DNA of 64,000 bases from Streptomyces albus subsp. albus (GTDB lineage Bacteria; Actinomycetota; Actinomycetes; Streptomycetales; Streptomycetaceae), in the NCBI RefSeq assembly GCF_000725885.1, contig NZ_JODR01000001.1, positions 310,001 through 374,000 of the forward strand. The letters are read 5' to 3'. Below are positions 1-8,174 of the stretch, piece after piece. Each line of letters opens with the position of its first letter. Within the stretch, counting starts at the first letter, position 1. The position numbers and the translations under genes are program-made. The notes under the pieces were generated by a model. The model was given only the letters and a program-made list of their open reading frames with translations. It searched no databases and was not told the origin of the DNA.

Positions 1-1468
1 CGGCCAGTTCCTCGCCGCCGCGGGCCTCGGCGAGGAACTTCTTGACCTCTTCGGAGAGGGCGGTGAGCGCCTGGCCCTGGTCGCGGACGACCTTGCGGAA
101 GAAGAAGTCCTGGCCCTGGATGGCGGTGGTGCCCTCGTAGAGGGTGTCGATCTTGGAGTCCCGGATGTACTGCTCGATCGGGTACTCCTGGAGGTAGCCG
201 GAGCCGCCCAGGGTCTGGAGGGACTGCGCGAGCTGCTCGTAGGACTTCTCGGAGCCGTAGCCCTTGACGATGGGCAGCAGCAGGTCGTTGAGGCGGCGCG
301 CGGCGGAGGCGTCCTCGCCGTTGTGCTCCTTGAGCATGATCTCGTCCTGCACCGTGGCGGTGTACAGGACGAGGGCGCGCATGCCCTCGGCGTACGCCTT
401 CTGCGTGAGCAGCGAGCGGCGGACGTCGGGGTGGTGGGTGATGGTGACGCGCGGCGCGGTCTTGTCGGTGAACTGCGCCAGGTCGGCGCCCTGGACGCGC
501 TCCTTGGCGTACTCCAGCGCGTTGAGGTAGCCGGTGGACAGGGTGGCGATGGCCTTCGTGCCGACCATCATCCGGGCGAACTCGATGATCTTGAACATCT
601 GGCGGATGCCGTCGTGCTTCTCGCCCAGCAGCCAGCCCTTGGCGGGCCGGTTGGCGCCGAAGGTCATCTCGCAGGTGTTGGAGACCTTCAGGCCCATCTT
701 GTGCTCGACGTTGGTGGCGTAGACGCCGTTGCGCTCGCCCAGTTCGCCGGTCTCCCAGTCGAAGTCGTACTTCGGCACGATGAACAGGGACAGGCCCTTG
801 GTGCCCGGGCCGTGGCCCTCGGGGCGGGCGAGGACGAAGTGCACGATGTTCTCGGACATGTCGTGCTCGCCCGAGGTGATGAAGCGCTTGACGCCCTCGA
901 TGTGCCAGGAGCCGTCGTCCTGCTGGACGGCCTTGGTGCGGCCGGCGCCCACGTCGGAGCCGGCGTCCGGCTCGGTGAGCACCATGGTGGAGCCCCACTG
1001 CTTGTCGGCCATCAGCTTGGCGATCTTGCGCTGCTCCTCGGTGCCCTCGTCGTAGAGGACGCCGGCGAAGGCGGGGCCGGAGGCGTACATCCACACCGCG
1101 GGGTTGGCCCCCAGGATGGTCTCGGCGAAGCCCCACAGCAGCGAGCGCGGGGCGACGGTGCCGCCGATCTCCTCCGGGATGCCCAGGCGCCACCATTCGG
1201 CGTCCATGTACGCCTGGTAGCTCTTCTTGAAGGATTCCGGGACGGGTGCGGTGTTGGTCTCCGGGTCGAAGACGGGCGGAGTGCGGTCGGCGTCCTCGAA
1301 GGAGGCGGCCAGCTCGTTCTCGGCGAGCCGGGCGATCTCACTGAGGATGTTCTTCGCGGTCTCGACGTCCATCTCCGCGAACGGTCCGGTGCCGTACACC
1401 GCATCGCGCCCGAGCACCTCGAACAGGTTGAACTCGATGTCGCGGAGATTCGACTTGTAATGCCCCAT
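1..1468 (-). CDS. FadE-type acyl-CoA dehydrogenase (C-terminus cut by window edge)
   Basis: This is a flavin-dependent acyl-CoA dehydrogenase that introduces the alpha,beta double bond in fatty acyl-CoA during beta-oxidation. The frame starts at ATG 1468 ([20 protein letters not shown]) and stays open for 489 codons to the edge; the long members of the family run to about 600 residues, so roughly the last 110-120 are missing. FAD-contacting stretches are readable ([17 protein letters not shown], then FITSGEHD), and the candidate catalytic Glu lies in [14 protein letters not shown]. The gene is divergent from the SseB-domain gene. A TACC-N4-GGTA palindrome about 55 bases upstream of its start suggests control by a TetR-type fatty-acid regulator (inference). 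Confidence 0.93.
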   Translation of the reverse strand, partial: MGHYKSNLRDIEFNLFEVLGRDAVYGTGPFAEMDVETAKNILSEIARLAENELAASFEDADRTPPVFDPETNTAPVPESFKKSYQAYMDAEWWRLGIPEEIGGTVAPRSLLWGFAETILGANPAVWMYASGPAFAGVLYDEGTEEQRKIAKLMADKQWGSTMVLTEPDAGSDVGAGRTKAVQQDDGSWHIEGVKRFITSGEHDMSENIVHFVLARPEGHGPGTKGLSLFIVPKYDFDWETGELGERNGVYATNVEHKMGLKVSNTCEMTFGANRPAKGWLLGEKHDGIRQMFKIIEFARMMVGTKAIATLSTGYLNALEYAKERVQGADLAQFTDKTAPRVTITHHPDVRRSLLTQKAYAEGMRALVLYTATVQDEIMLKEHNGEDASAARRLNDLLLPIVKGYGSEKSYEQLAQSLQTLGGSGYLQEYPIEQYIRDSKIDTLYEGTTAIQGQDFFFRKVVRDQGQALTALSEEVKKFLAEARGGEELA

Positions 1469-1523
1469 GGCGACGGCTCCGTAATGACTCGCTCGTACTT
1501 GTCAGTAGCTCCTTAGATGATGC

Positions 1524-1535
1524 TACCCGTCGGTA
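1524..1535. promoter_or_regulatory. TACC-N4-GGTA palindrome, candidate TetR-type operator
   Basis: TACCCGTCGGTA is a dyad with perfect TACC/GGTA half-sites in the intergenic gap between the divergent acyl-CoA dehydrogenase and SseB genes. It lies 56 bases upstream of the dehydrogenase start. Small palindromes of this form are usual for TetR-family repressors of fatty-acid catabolism in actinobacteria; no regulator gene is visible nearby, so the assignment is inference. Confidence 0.35.
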
Positions 1536-1585
1536 ATAAGAAGCAACCCCCCGCCACCCATCTGTGACTGGTTACTCTTTTCGGC

Positions 1586-2137
1586 ATGTACGGCTACGAC
1601 CAGACCGGTGCCCCGCCCGGGCAGGGACACGGGGGGCACGGCTATCAGGACGTCGGGCACCCCGGTGGGCACCAGCAGGGGCACCACCAGGCGCCGCCGC
1701 CTCCGTACGGGGCGCCGCAGGGTGCGCCGTACGGGCAGCCGGGGCCGCAACAGCAGCAGCCGTTCTACCCCGAGCCCTCGCCGCCCTCCCTCAAGGAGGC
1801 CATCCGCGCGTTCACGACGGGTTCGATGAGCGCGGAGGACTTCCAGGGAATCTTCTCCACCTCGAAGGTGTACTGCCCGCGCGGTGACACCCCCGGCTTT
1901 CTCGCCCTGCACAACACCCAGCAGCCGGTGATCCCGATGTTCAGCACGCTCAAGGAACTGCGTGCCTACGCGGGCAGGGAGTCGAAGTACTTCGTCATCA
2001 CCGGCGCCGAGGTGCTGGACCTGCTGCCGACCGGGTACGGCTTCGTCCTCGACATGGAGGGCGAGCACCGGGTGGTGTTCGACGCGAAGGCCGTCGAGGA
2101 GATGGTCGACTTCGCGATGCGGCGCATGTACGGCTGA
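1586..2137 (+). CDS. SseB N-terminal-domain protein with proline/glutamine-rich head
   Basis: The 183-residue protein has two parts. Residues 1-65 are a disordered Gly/Pro/Gln/His-rich stretch with repeated GAPQGAPYGQP-like units. Residues 70-180 form an SseB N-terminal-like domain (SLKEAIRAFTTGSMSAEDFQGI through the hydrophobic VLDLLPTGYGFVLDM to the C-terminal MYG). The family name comes from E. coli SseB, linked to enhanced serine sensitivity; its biochemical role is unknown. There is no signal peptide, so it is probably cytoplasmic. ATG 1586 is the only start giving the full domain. It stands alone, divergent from the acyl-CoA dehydrogenase and convergent with the SpoIIE-type phosphatase. 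Confidence 0.75.
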   Translation: MYGYDQTGAPPGQGHGGHGYQDVGHPGGHQQGHHQAPPPPYGAPQGAPYGQPGPQQQQPFYPEPSPPSLKEAIRAFTTGSMSAEDFQGIFSTSKVYCPRGDTPGFLALHNTQQPVIPMFSTLKELRAYAGRESKYFVITGAEVLDLLPTGYGFVLDMEGEHRVVFDAKAVEEMVDFAMRRMYG

Positions 2138-2161
2138 CAGCCCGCCTCCCGGGGCCGCGGC

Positions 2162-2249
2162 GGACCACCGTGCCCCGGGGCGGATCACGCCGCGAACGTG
2201 CCCGAGGACGGGATCGGCAGGTGGACCACCGTCCCGGGACGGATCACGT
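2162..2249. repeat. Two near-identical ~27-bp units, each a palindrome, at a convergent gene junction
   Basis: Two related units lie 61 bp apart. Both begin GGACCACCGT and end CGGATCACG, and each carries a GC palindrome (GCCCCGGGGC in the first, CCGTCCCGGGACGG in the second). The second overlaps the stop codon of the minus-strand phosphatase gene. The position between convergent genes suggests a duplicated bidirectional terminator; no U-tract is present. Confidence 0.45.
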
Positions 2250-4790
2250 CCCGTCGGCGGCCGACAGGTCCCAGGCGTCCCACTGGTCGAGGGACGGCTC
2301 GGCGCCCTCCTCCTCGGCGCCCTGCTCCCGCGCCGACGGATCCGCCTCGTGCATCTCGAACCAGATGCACTTCCCCTCGCCCTGGGGCTCCACGCCCCAG
2401 CGGTCGGCGAGCATGCCCAGCAGCATCAGACCGCGCCCGGACGAGGCCAGCTCCCCCGGGCTGCGGCGGTGCGGCAGCTCGTCGCTGGAGTCGGCGACAT
2501 CGACCCGCAGGGTGCGCTGCCCGCCGTGCCGGGGCGTGCTGATCCGGGCGACGAGGACCGCGTCCCCGTCGGTGTGGACCAGCACGTTCGTCAGCATCTC
2601 GGAGAGCATCAGCACCGCGCCGTCCACCTGCTCGGGGTCGGCCCAGTCGTGCAGCAGGTCGCGCAGCTGGTGGCGGGCCGCGGCGATCCGGTCCGGCTGG
2701 GCCTGGGCGACCGTCATCACCGTGCGCCGGGCCGGGACGGGCCCGCCCTCGGCCGGGCCGCCGTCGGCGGTGGCCGTACGGGAGAGCAGGAGCAGCGCGA
2801 CATCGTCCTCCCGCCGGTCGGTGAGCGGGCCGCCGCCGTGCCGGCCGCCCGCCCGCGCGTCGCCGTGCACGGCCGCGACGAGTGCGTCGGCCACCTCCTC
2901 CAGCCCCGGCTGTCCGGCGGACGGGGCACCGGCCGGGACCGCACCGGCCCGGACCCGCAGTCCCTCGATCACCTCGTTGATCCGCGCCCAGCCCGTGTCC
3001 TGGTCGTGGCCGCCGGCCTCGATCAGCCCGTCGGTGCACATCAGCAGCCGCTCGCCGGGCTCCAGCACGAGACGGGTGACGGGGTAGTCGGAGTCCGCCT
3101 CGACGCCCAGCGGCAGACCGCCGGCCGTGGGGCGGACCATCATCGGGCCGTCGGGCAGCTGCACCGCCGGGTCCGGGTGGCCGGCGCGGGCCACGTCGAG
3201 GACGCCGGTGGCGGGGTCCACCTCGACGTAGAGGCAGGTGGCGAAGCGCGGATCGGCGTACTCCGGCTCGTCGGCGGGGCCGCCCTCCGGTCCGGACCCG
3301 GGCGGGAAGGCGGCAGCCTCCTCGGCGGGGGCCGAGGGCGGCGGCGCGTGGAGGCGGTGGCCCGCGCTCATCCCGTGCAGGAAGCGGGAGGCGCGGGAGA
3401 GCACCGCGTCGGGGTGGTGCCCTTCGGAGGCGTAGGCGCGGACGGCGACCCGCAGCTGCCCCATGATCCCGGCGGCGCGCACGTCGTGGCCCTGCACGTC
3501 CCCGATGACCAGGGCGGTGCGGCCCGAGGGCAGCGGGATGACGTCGTACCAGTCGCCGCCGATCTGGAGGCCGCCGCCGCTGGGCACGTAGCGGGCGGCC
3601 AGGTCCATCCCGGGGACGGCGGGACTGCGCCCGGGGCCCATCGCGCGCTGGAGCCGGGCGGAGAGCTCCCGCTCGGACTCGCCCAGCATGGCCCGCGACA
3701 GCGACTGGGCCAGCATGCGGGCCACCGTGGTGAGGACCGCGCGCTCGTCGGGGGTGAAGGCGACCGGCCGGTCGAAGGCCGTCATCCAGGCGCCGATGGT
3801 GCGGCCCGCGACGGTCAGCGGCAGGAAGGCCCAGGCGGCGCGGCCCGGCTGGGTCTCGGCGGGGCGGGCGTCGGGGTAGCGGGCGCGGTACTCGTCGGCG
3901 CCCAGCAGATAGACGGGGCGGCCGGTGCGGACGGCCTCGGCCGCCGGGTCGTCGTCGGACAGCCGCAGCCGTGCGCCGCCGGTGGCGGGTCCGGCGCCGG
4001 GGGCGTGCGGGTGGCCGGGCGCCGCCGGGGCGCCGGGGGAGGCGCCGTAGACGGTCAGCTGGTCGCCGCTGACGCAGAAGACGGCGAGCGCGTCGGGGGA
4101 GAAGCCGGGCATGGCCAAGGAGGCGGCGACCCGCAGGACGTCGGCGGTGGTGTACGCCTCTGCCAGCGCCCGGCCGGCGTCCAGCAGGAACGCCTCCCGG
4201 TTGCGCCGCCAGTCCCATTCATCCGTGGTGGACCGGTTCTGCTGGGCCGCGGGCTGCCGGCCGGGGGCGGGGGCGCCGTGCGTGCCGGGGGACCGGCCGG
4301 TGCCGGTGGTGGTCCGGCCGCCGTTCGCGCCGTTGTCGTCCTGGGTGCCCGGCGCGTCCGGTGCCGGCACCTCGTAGACGAGCCCCGTCAGCCCGCAGGC
4401 GGCCTCCTGCTGTGCGGGGGCGGCGGGCCGGTGCGCGGGGCGGACGGCGACCCGTACCGTCCTGAGCACCGCCCCGGCGGCGTCCACGACCCGCAGCAGC
4501 GCCTCGGCGGTGGTCTCCTCGGCGAGGGCGAGGGTGACGATGCCCTGGAAGCCGACGTAGTCGACGGCGTGCAGATGGGAGCGGACGGCGCTGGCGGGCA
4601 GAGTGATGCGGGTGTCGGACGGGGCCCCCGCGGTGCCGGAGGCGTCCGGTGCGCCGGGCCTCTCGCCGGGCGGCGGAACGGCGGCTCCCAGCAGCTCGGC
4701 GGTGCGGCTGTCGAGCGTCACCAGGCCCGTGGTGGTGTCCCAGCTCCACAGACCGGCGCCCAGGGTCGCCAGGGCGTCTTCGGTGCGCAT
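2244..4790 (-). CDS. PAS/GAF-sensing SpoIIE-family PP2C phosphatase with C-terminal HATPase
   Basis: This 848-residue signalling protein is of the partner-switching type that controls anti-sigma/anti-anti-sigma pairs. In order: a PAS-like N-terminus (~1-100, GLWSWDTTTGLVTLDSRTAELLG), a low-complexity linker, a GAF domain (~190-350), a SpoIIE/PP2C phosphatase domain (~370-640; GGDWYDVIPL, GDVQGHD, CTDGLIE and DDVALLLL carry metal-binding Asp residues), and a C-terminal GHKL ATPase (~670-800; N-box LSEMLTNVLVH, G-box SGRGLMLLGMLADRWG). It can therefore dephosphorylate an anti-anti-sigma factor and may also act as an RsbW-like kinase. No transmembrane segment is seen. It is transcribed alone, divergently from aspS. 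The phosphoprotein partner is not in the window. Confidence 0.9.
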   Translation of the reverse strand: MRTEDALATLGAGLWSWDTTTGLVTLDSRTAELLGAAVPPPGERPGAPDASGTAGAPSDTRITLPASAVRSHLHAVDYVGFQGIVTLALAEETTAEALLRVVDAAGAVLRTVRVAVRPAHRPAAPAQQEAACGLTGLVYEVPAPDAPGTQDDNGANGGRTTTGTGRSPGTHGAPAPGRQPAAQQNRSTTDEWDWRRNREAFLLDAGRALAEAYTTADVLRVAASLAMPGFSPDALAVFCVSGDQLTVYGASPGAPAAPGHPHAPGAGPATGGARLRLSDDDPAAEAVRTGRPVYLLGADEYRARYPDARPAETQPGRAAWAFLPLTVAGRTIGAWMTAFDRPVAFTPDERAVLTTVARMLAQSLSRAMLGESERELSARLQRAMGPGRSPAVPGMDLAARYVPSGGGLQIGGDWYDVIPLPSGRTALVIGDVQGHDVRAAGIMGQLRVAVRAYASEGHHPDAVLSRASRFLHGMSAGHRLHAPPPSAPAEEAAAFPPGSGPEGGPADEPEYADPRFATCLYVEVDPATGVLDVARAGHPDPAVQLPDGPMMVRPTAGGLPLGVEADSDYPVTRLVLEPGERLLMCTDGLIEAGGHDQDTGWARINEVIEGLRVRAGAVPAGAPSAGQPGLEEVADALVAAVHGDARAGGRHGGGPLTDRREDDVALLLLSRTATADGGPAEGGPVPARRTVMTVAQAQPDRIAAARHQLRDLLHDWADPEQVDGAVLMLSEMLTNVLVHTDGDAVLVARISTPRHGGQRTLRVDVADSSDELPHRRSPGELASSGRGLMLLGMLADRWGVEPQGEGKCIWFEMHEADPSAREQGAEEEGAEPSLDQWDAWDLSAADGT

Positions 4791-4905
4791 TGCACCACTT
4801 TATGCGGAGTGCGTCGGCTTCCGGAAACGGGGGCGAGGGAGGGTGGGGCAGGACGGTAGTCTGAGGGGGATTCCACTGTGACCCTTGAGCCGAAGACTTG
4901 GATGA

Positions 4906-6687
4906 ATGATGCATCGGTACCGGTCCCACACCTGCGGCGAGCTTCGCGCCACGGACGTCGGCACTGACGTCCGGCTGAGCGGCTGGCTGCACAATCGCCG
5001 GAACCTTGGCGGCATCCTCTTCATCGATCTGCGCGACCACTACGGCATCGTCCAGCTCGTCGTCCGCGACGAGTCCAGCGAGATCAGCCGGAAGCTCGGC
5101 TCGCTGCCGAAGGAGACCGTGCTCCGCGTGGACGGCAAGGTCACCGCGCGCGGCGACGAGAACGTCAACCCGGAGCTGCCCACCGGCGAGATCGAGGTCG
5201 AGGTCTCGCAGGTGGAGGTGCTGGGCACCGCCGAGCAGATCCCCTTCACGATCAACGCCGAGGACGGGGTCAACGAGGAGCGCCGGCTGGAGTACCGCTT
5301 CCTCGACCTGCGCCGCGAGCGCATGCACCGCAACGTCATGCTGCGCTCGCAGGTGATCGCGAAGATCCGCGAGAAGATGGTGGCCCAGGGGTTCAACGAG
5401 CTGGCCACCCCGATCCTGTCGGCCACCTCGCCCGAGGGCGCCCGCGACTTCCTGGTGCCCTCCCGCCTGCACCCGGGCAGGTTCTACGCGCTGCCGCAGG
5501 CGCCGCAGCAGTTCAAGCAGCTGCTGATGATCGCCGGCTTCGACCGCTACTTCCAGATCGCGCCCTGCTTCCGCGACGAGGACGCCCGCGCCGACCGCTC
5601 GCCGGGCGAGTTCTACCAGCTCGACATGGAGATGAGCTTCGTCGAGCAGGAGGATGTCTTCTCCGTCATCGAGACGGTGATGACGGAGCTGTTCCAGGAG
5701 CTGGGCGAGGGCCGCGAGGTCACCTCCCCGTTCCCGCGGATCCCGTTCCGCGAGGCGATGGTCAAGTACGGCTCGGACAAGCCGGACCTGCGGGCCCGGC
5801 TGGAGCTGGTGGACGTCTCCGACATCTTCGCCGGCTCCGCCTTCAAGGCGTTCGCCGACAAGCACGTCCGGGCCCTCCCGGTGCCGGACACCGCCGCCCA
5901 GCCGCGGAAGTTCTTCGACTCGCTGGGCGACTACGCCGTCGAGCAGGGCGCCAAGGGCCTGGCGTGGGTGCGGGTCGGCGAGGACGGCTCGCTGAGCGGC
6001 CCCATCGCCAAGTTCCTCACGGACGACAACGTCAAGGCGCTGACCGACGCGCTCGGCCTCGCGCCCGGTCACGCGGTGTTCTTCGGCGCCGGCGAGTTCG
6101 ACGAGGTCTCCAAGATCATGGGTGCGGTCCGGGTGGAGGCCGCCAAGCGGGCCGGACACTTCGAAGAGGGCGTCTTCCGCTTCTGCTGGATCGTCGACTT
6201 CCCGATGTTCGAGAAGGACGAGGAGACCGGCAGGATCGAGTTCTCGCACAACCCGTTCTCCATGCCGCAGGGCGGTCTGGAGGCGCTGCGCACCAAGGAC
6301 CCGCTGGACATTCTGGCCTGGCAGTACGACATCGTCTGCAACGGCGTCGAGCTGTCCTCCGGCGCCATCCGGAACCACGAGCCGGAGATCATGTTCGAGG
6401 CGTTCGGCGTCGCGGGCTACTCGCGTGAGGACGTCGAGCGGGACTTCGGCGGCATGCTGCGGGCCTTCCGCTTCGGCGCCCCGCCGCACGGCGGTATCGC
6501 ACCGGGCATCGACCGCATCGTGATGCTGCTGGCGGACGAGCCGAACATCCGCGAGACGATCGCCTTCCCGCTCAACAACAACGCCCTCGACCTGATGATG
6601 GGCGCCCCGAGCGAGGTCGACGAGGCCCGCCTGCGCGAGCTGCACCTCTCGGTGCGCAAGCCCCCGCAGGTCAAGCCCGCGCAGTAG
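4906..6687 (+). CDS. aspS: Aspartyl-tRNA synthetase
   Basis: Class II aminoacyl-tRNA synthetase that charges tRNA-Asp. The 593 residues match the bacterial-type enzyme: an N-terminal OB-fold anticodon domain (~1-105, [17 protein letters not shown]), then the catalytic core with motif 2 ([20 protein letters not shown]), an inserted GAD domain (~290-410), and motif 3 with the ATP-binding arginine ([20 protein letters not shown]). ATG codons at 4906 and 4909 are both usable; the second gives the conventional [12 protein letters not shown] start. The gene is followed by a very strong hairpin terminator, so it is probably monocistronic. Confidence 0.97.
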   Translation: MMHRYRSHTCGELRATDVGTDVRLSGWLHNRRNLGGILFIDLRDHYGIVQLVVRDESSEISRKLGSLPKETVLRVDGKVTARGDENVNPELPTGEIEVEVSQVEVLGTAEQIPFTINAEDGVNEERRLEYRFLDLRRERMHRNVMLRSQVIAKIREKMVAQGFNELATPILSATSPEGARDFLVPSRLHPGRFYALPQAPQQFKQLLMIAGFDRYFQIAPCFRDEDARADRSPGEFYQLDMEMSFVEQEDVFSVIETVMTELFQELGEGREVTSPFPRIPFREAMVKYGSDKPDLRARLELVDVSDIFAGSAFKAFADKHVRALPVPDTAAQPRKFFDSLGDYAVEQGAKGLAWVRVGEDGSLSGPIAKFLTDDNVKALTDALGLAPGHAVFFGAGEFDEVSKIMGAVRVEAAKRAGHFEEGVFRFCWIVDFPMFEKDEETGRIEFSHNPFSMPQGGLEALRTKDPLDILAWQYDIVCNGVELSSGAIRNHEPEIMFEAFGVAGYSREDVERDFGGMLRAFRFGAPPHGGIAPGIDRIVMLLADEPNIRETIAFPLNNNALDLMMGAPSEVDEARLRELHLSVRKPPQVKPAQ

Positions 6688-6705
6688 CGCGCGGCACGCG
6701 CTGAC

Positions 6706-6752
6706 ACCCCACGGGCCCGGGCCCTCGCGAAGAGGGCCCGGGCCCGTGGGGT
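6706..6752 (+). terminator. Perfect 21-bp hairpin terminator after aspS
   Basis: A GC-rich stem at 6706-6726 pairs with 6732-6752 over 21 uninterrupted base pairs around a 5-base GCGAA loop. It begins 18 bases after the aspS stop codon. There is no U-tract, as usual for actinobacterial intrinsic terminators. Confidence 0.85.
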
Positions 6753-6811
6753 GCCCGCTACTGTGGACCCGTACCCGGCGCTGCCCCGCAGCCGAGTGGA
6801 GGCCAAAGATC

Positions 6812-7399
6812 ATGTCCGTGCCCGCCCTGAGTCCCCGTCCCGGAAACCTGCGCGAGGTCGCGGAGGAGATCGAGAGGGCGACCGGCCTGCGCGTGGAGAT
6901 CCTGGGAGGGAAGCTCGTGATGTCCCCGACCCCGCGCGGCAAGCACGCGGGAACGATCAGGCGGCTGCGGCATCAGCTCACGCCACAGCTACCGGACGGG
7001 ACCGATCTGTACGAGGTCTCTTCCATCGCCATGCCAGGTGACCCGGAGGACTACTGCACCCCGGACCTCGTCGTTCTGCCCACCGAGTGGGACGAGGACG
7101 ACGAATGGCTCGTCGACCCCGGTGATGTCGAGCTGGCCGTCGAGGTGATCTCCAAGTCGGAGAAGGCGAAGGCGGTCAGCGCGAAGAACGGCTGGTACGC
7201 GGCGGCGGGCGTGCGTGCGCTGCTCGTCCTCGACCCGCGCGGCGGGGACTGGGCGCTCTACACCCGTCCCCGGGACGGGGAATACCAGGGGACGCTTCGC
7301 GGTGAGTACGGCGACGAGCTGCCGCTTCCCGCGCCGTTCACCTGCCCCGTCGACACGGCGTGCCTGCCGGTGTACGGGGACGGTGCCCGGCCCGCGTAA
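6812..7399 (+). CDS. Uma2-family (PD-(D/E)XK-fold) protein
   Basis: A 195-residue protein of the Uma2 family, a restriction-endonuclease-like fold often found in multiple copies in Streptomyces and cyanobacteria, with no settled function. The pattern is clear: RVEILGGKLVMSPTPRGKHA near residue 30, the PDLVVLP strand with the active-site Asp near 85, then VELAVEVISKSE (E-x-E/K motif) and the KNGWYAAAGVRALLVLDP helix-strand. ATG 6812 is preceded by GTGGAGG at good spacing, which decides it over an in-frame upstream codon at 6746. It ends at a 10-bp hairpin and looks monocistronic. Confidence 0.85.
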   Translation: MSVPALSPRPGNLREVAEEIERATGLRVEILGGKLVMSPTPRGKHAGTIRRLRHQLTPQLPDGTDLYEVSSIAMPGDPEDYCTPDLVVLPTEWDEDDEWLVDPGDVELAVEVISKSEKAKAVSAKNGWYAAAGVRALLVLDPRGGDWALYTRPRDGEYQGTLRGEYGDELPLPAPFTCPVDTACLPVYGDGARPA

Positions 7400-7404
7400 C
7401 GCGT

Positions 7405-7430
7405 GAGCCCCGCCCTCGCGGGCGGGGCTC
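7405..7430 (+). terminator. Hairpin after the Uma2 gene
   Basis: GAGCCCCGCC pairs with GGCGGGGCTC across a 6-base loop (7405-7414 with 7421-7430), six bases after the stop codon. Confidence 0.7.
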
Positions 7431-7482
7431 GACCGCTCGACAGCCGCCGGGCGCGGTGAACGTTGCGCTGAGATGCGCAGGA

Positions 7483-7511
7483 TTGACCACTAGATGCATG
7501 TTGAGACATCA
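7483..7511 (+). promoter_or_regulatory. Candidate promoter and operator of the toxin-antitoxin pair
   Basis: TTGACC (7483-7488) and ACATCA (7506-7511) are separated by 17 bases and resemble -35 and -10 boxes. A palindrome ATGT-TGAG-ACAT (7498-7509) overlaps the -10 box. Autorepression by the antitoxin-toxin complex at such a site is the norm for Phd-type modules. Transcription would start at or next to ATG 7520, giving a leaderless mRNA (inference). Confidence 0.5.
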
Positions 7512-7519
7512 TGTGGCAC

Positions 7520-7768
7520 ATGACGGAGATCGCCATCAGTGCTGCTCGGTCCCAGCTCGGTGACCTCGTGCGACGCGCGGCGCACGGACGCGAGACCATT
7601 GCCCTCACCGATCACGGACACGTTGCCGCGTTGCTCGTGTCACCGCAGGTGATAGAGGACTTCGAAGACGCGCTGGCGCTGGCCGAATACGAGCGCCGAA
7701 AGGCTGAGGGGAAGCCGGAGAGTGGCACCTCTCATGAGGAAGTGGGAAGGATGCTGGGGCTCCGGTAG
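7520..7768 (+). CDS. Phd/YefM-type antitoxin
   Basis: An 82-residue antitoxin with the Phd/YefM N-terminal DNA-binding fold (MTEIAISAARSQLGDLVRRA, then ETIALTDHGHVAALLVSP) and a charged, probably disordered C-terminal tail (EYERRKAEGKPESGTSHEE) that would wrap the toxin. ATG 7520 is preferred over ATG 7511 because it fits the family's MxxIxxSxAR start and lies about 8 bases after a -10-like box. Its TAG stop overlaps the GTG start of the toxin by one base, so the two are translationally coupled. It neutralises the toxin and probably represses the operon. Confidence 0.85.
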   Translation: MTEIAISAARSQLGDLVRRAAHGRETIALTDHGHVAALLVSPQVIEDFEDALALAEYERRKAEGKPESGTSHEEVGRMLGLR

Positions 7769-8022
7769 TGGCGTACGAAATCATCTGGCAGCCCCGGGCC
7801 ACGAACGCGGCCGTCCGTTTTCTCCAGGAGGATCCCCAGGGCCTGGCCGCGGTGTACGAAGCGGTGGACGCACTCGGCGAGGATCCCCGCCCCCGGGGAT
7901 CCTTCGCTTTCGGATCGACGGACATTCGCCGCCTGCACGTCGGCGATTACCGGGTTCTCTACGTGATCGAGGAGGCCGTCATCCGCATCATCGTCACCAG
8001 CCTCGGCCGGGTGCCCGGCTGA
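7768..8022 (+). CDS. RelE/ParE-family toxin
   Basis: An 84-residue protein of the RelE/ParE superfamily: YEIIWQPRATNAAVRFLQED, then the central DIRRLHVGDYRVLYVIEEAVIRIIVTSLG, where the Arg residues and final beta strand correspond to the conserved core. RelE members cleave ribosome-bound mRNA and ParE members inhibit gyrase; the sequence does not decide between them. The GTG start at 7768 shares a base with the antitoxin stop, so this is a complete type II module. A hairpin follows at 8050-8080. Confidence 0.85.
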   Translation: MAYEIIWQPRATNAAVRFLQEDPQGLAAVYEAVDALGEDPRPRGSFAFGSTDIRRLHVGDYRVLYVIEEAVIRIIVTSLGRVPG

Positions 8023-8049
8023 GTCGGTCGTGCCCCGTCCAGGACAAGG

Positions 8050-8080
8050 GTGGAGCTCCCCCGGGGAGGGGGAGCTCCAC
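8050..8080. terminator. 13-bp hairpin between toxin gene and metG
   Basis: GTGGAGCTCCCCC (8050-8062) pairs with GGGGGAGCTCCAC (8068-8080) around a GGGGA loop. It lies between convergent genes and can serve both strands. A weaker second inverted repeat (ACCCGGG...CCCGGGT, about 8125-8151) lies closer to the metG stop. Confidence 0.75.
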
Positions 8081-8174
8081 TCGGTCGGGTACGGGTGCCT
8101 CCTGCTGTCCCTTCCGCACGCGCACCCGGGCCTTTTTCCAGGTCCCGGGTCCGCGTTCTCGGGCGGCGCCCCGC

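Noticed and set aside
323..1516. Long plus-strand open frame antisense to the acyl-CoA dehydrogenase
   Set aside because: It is a composition shadow: the minus strand codes for a clear FadE-type protein and the antisense product shows no domain.
1962..4859. 965-codon plus-strand open frame opposite the SpoIIE phosphatase
   Set aside because: It runs out of SseB in another frame and across a non-coding junction; its Gly/Arg-rich product is typical of antisense frames at this GC content.
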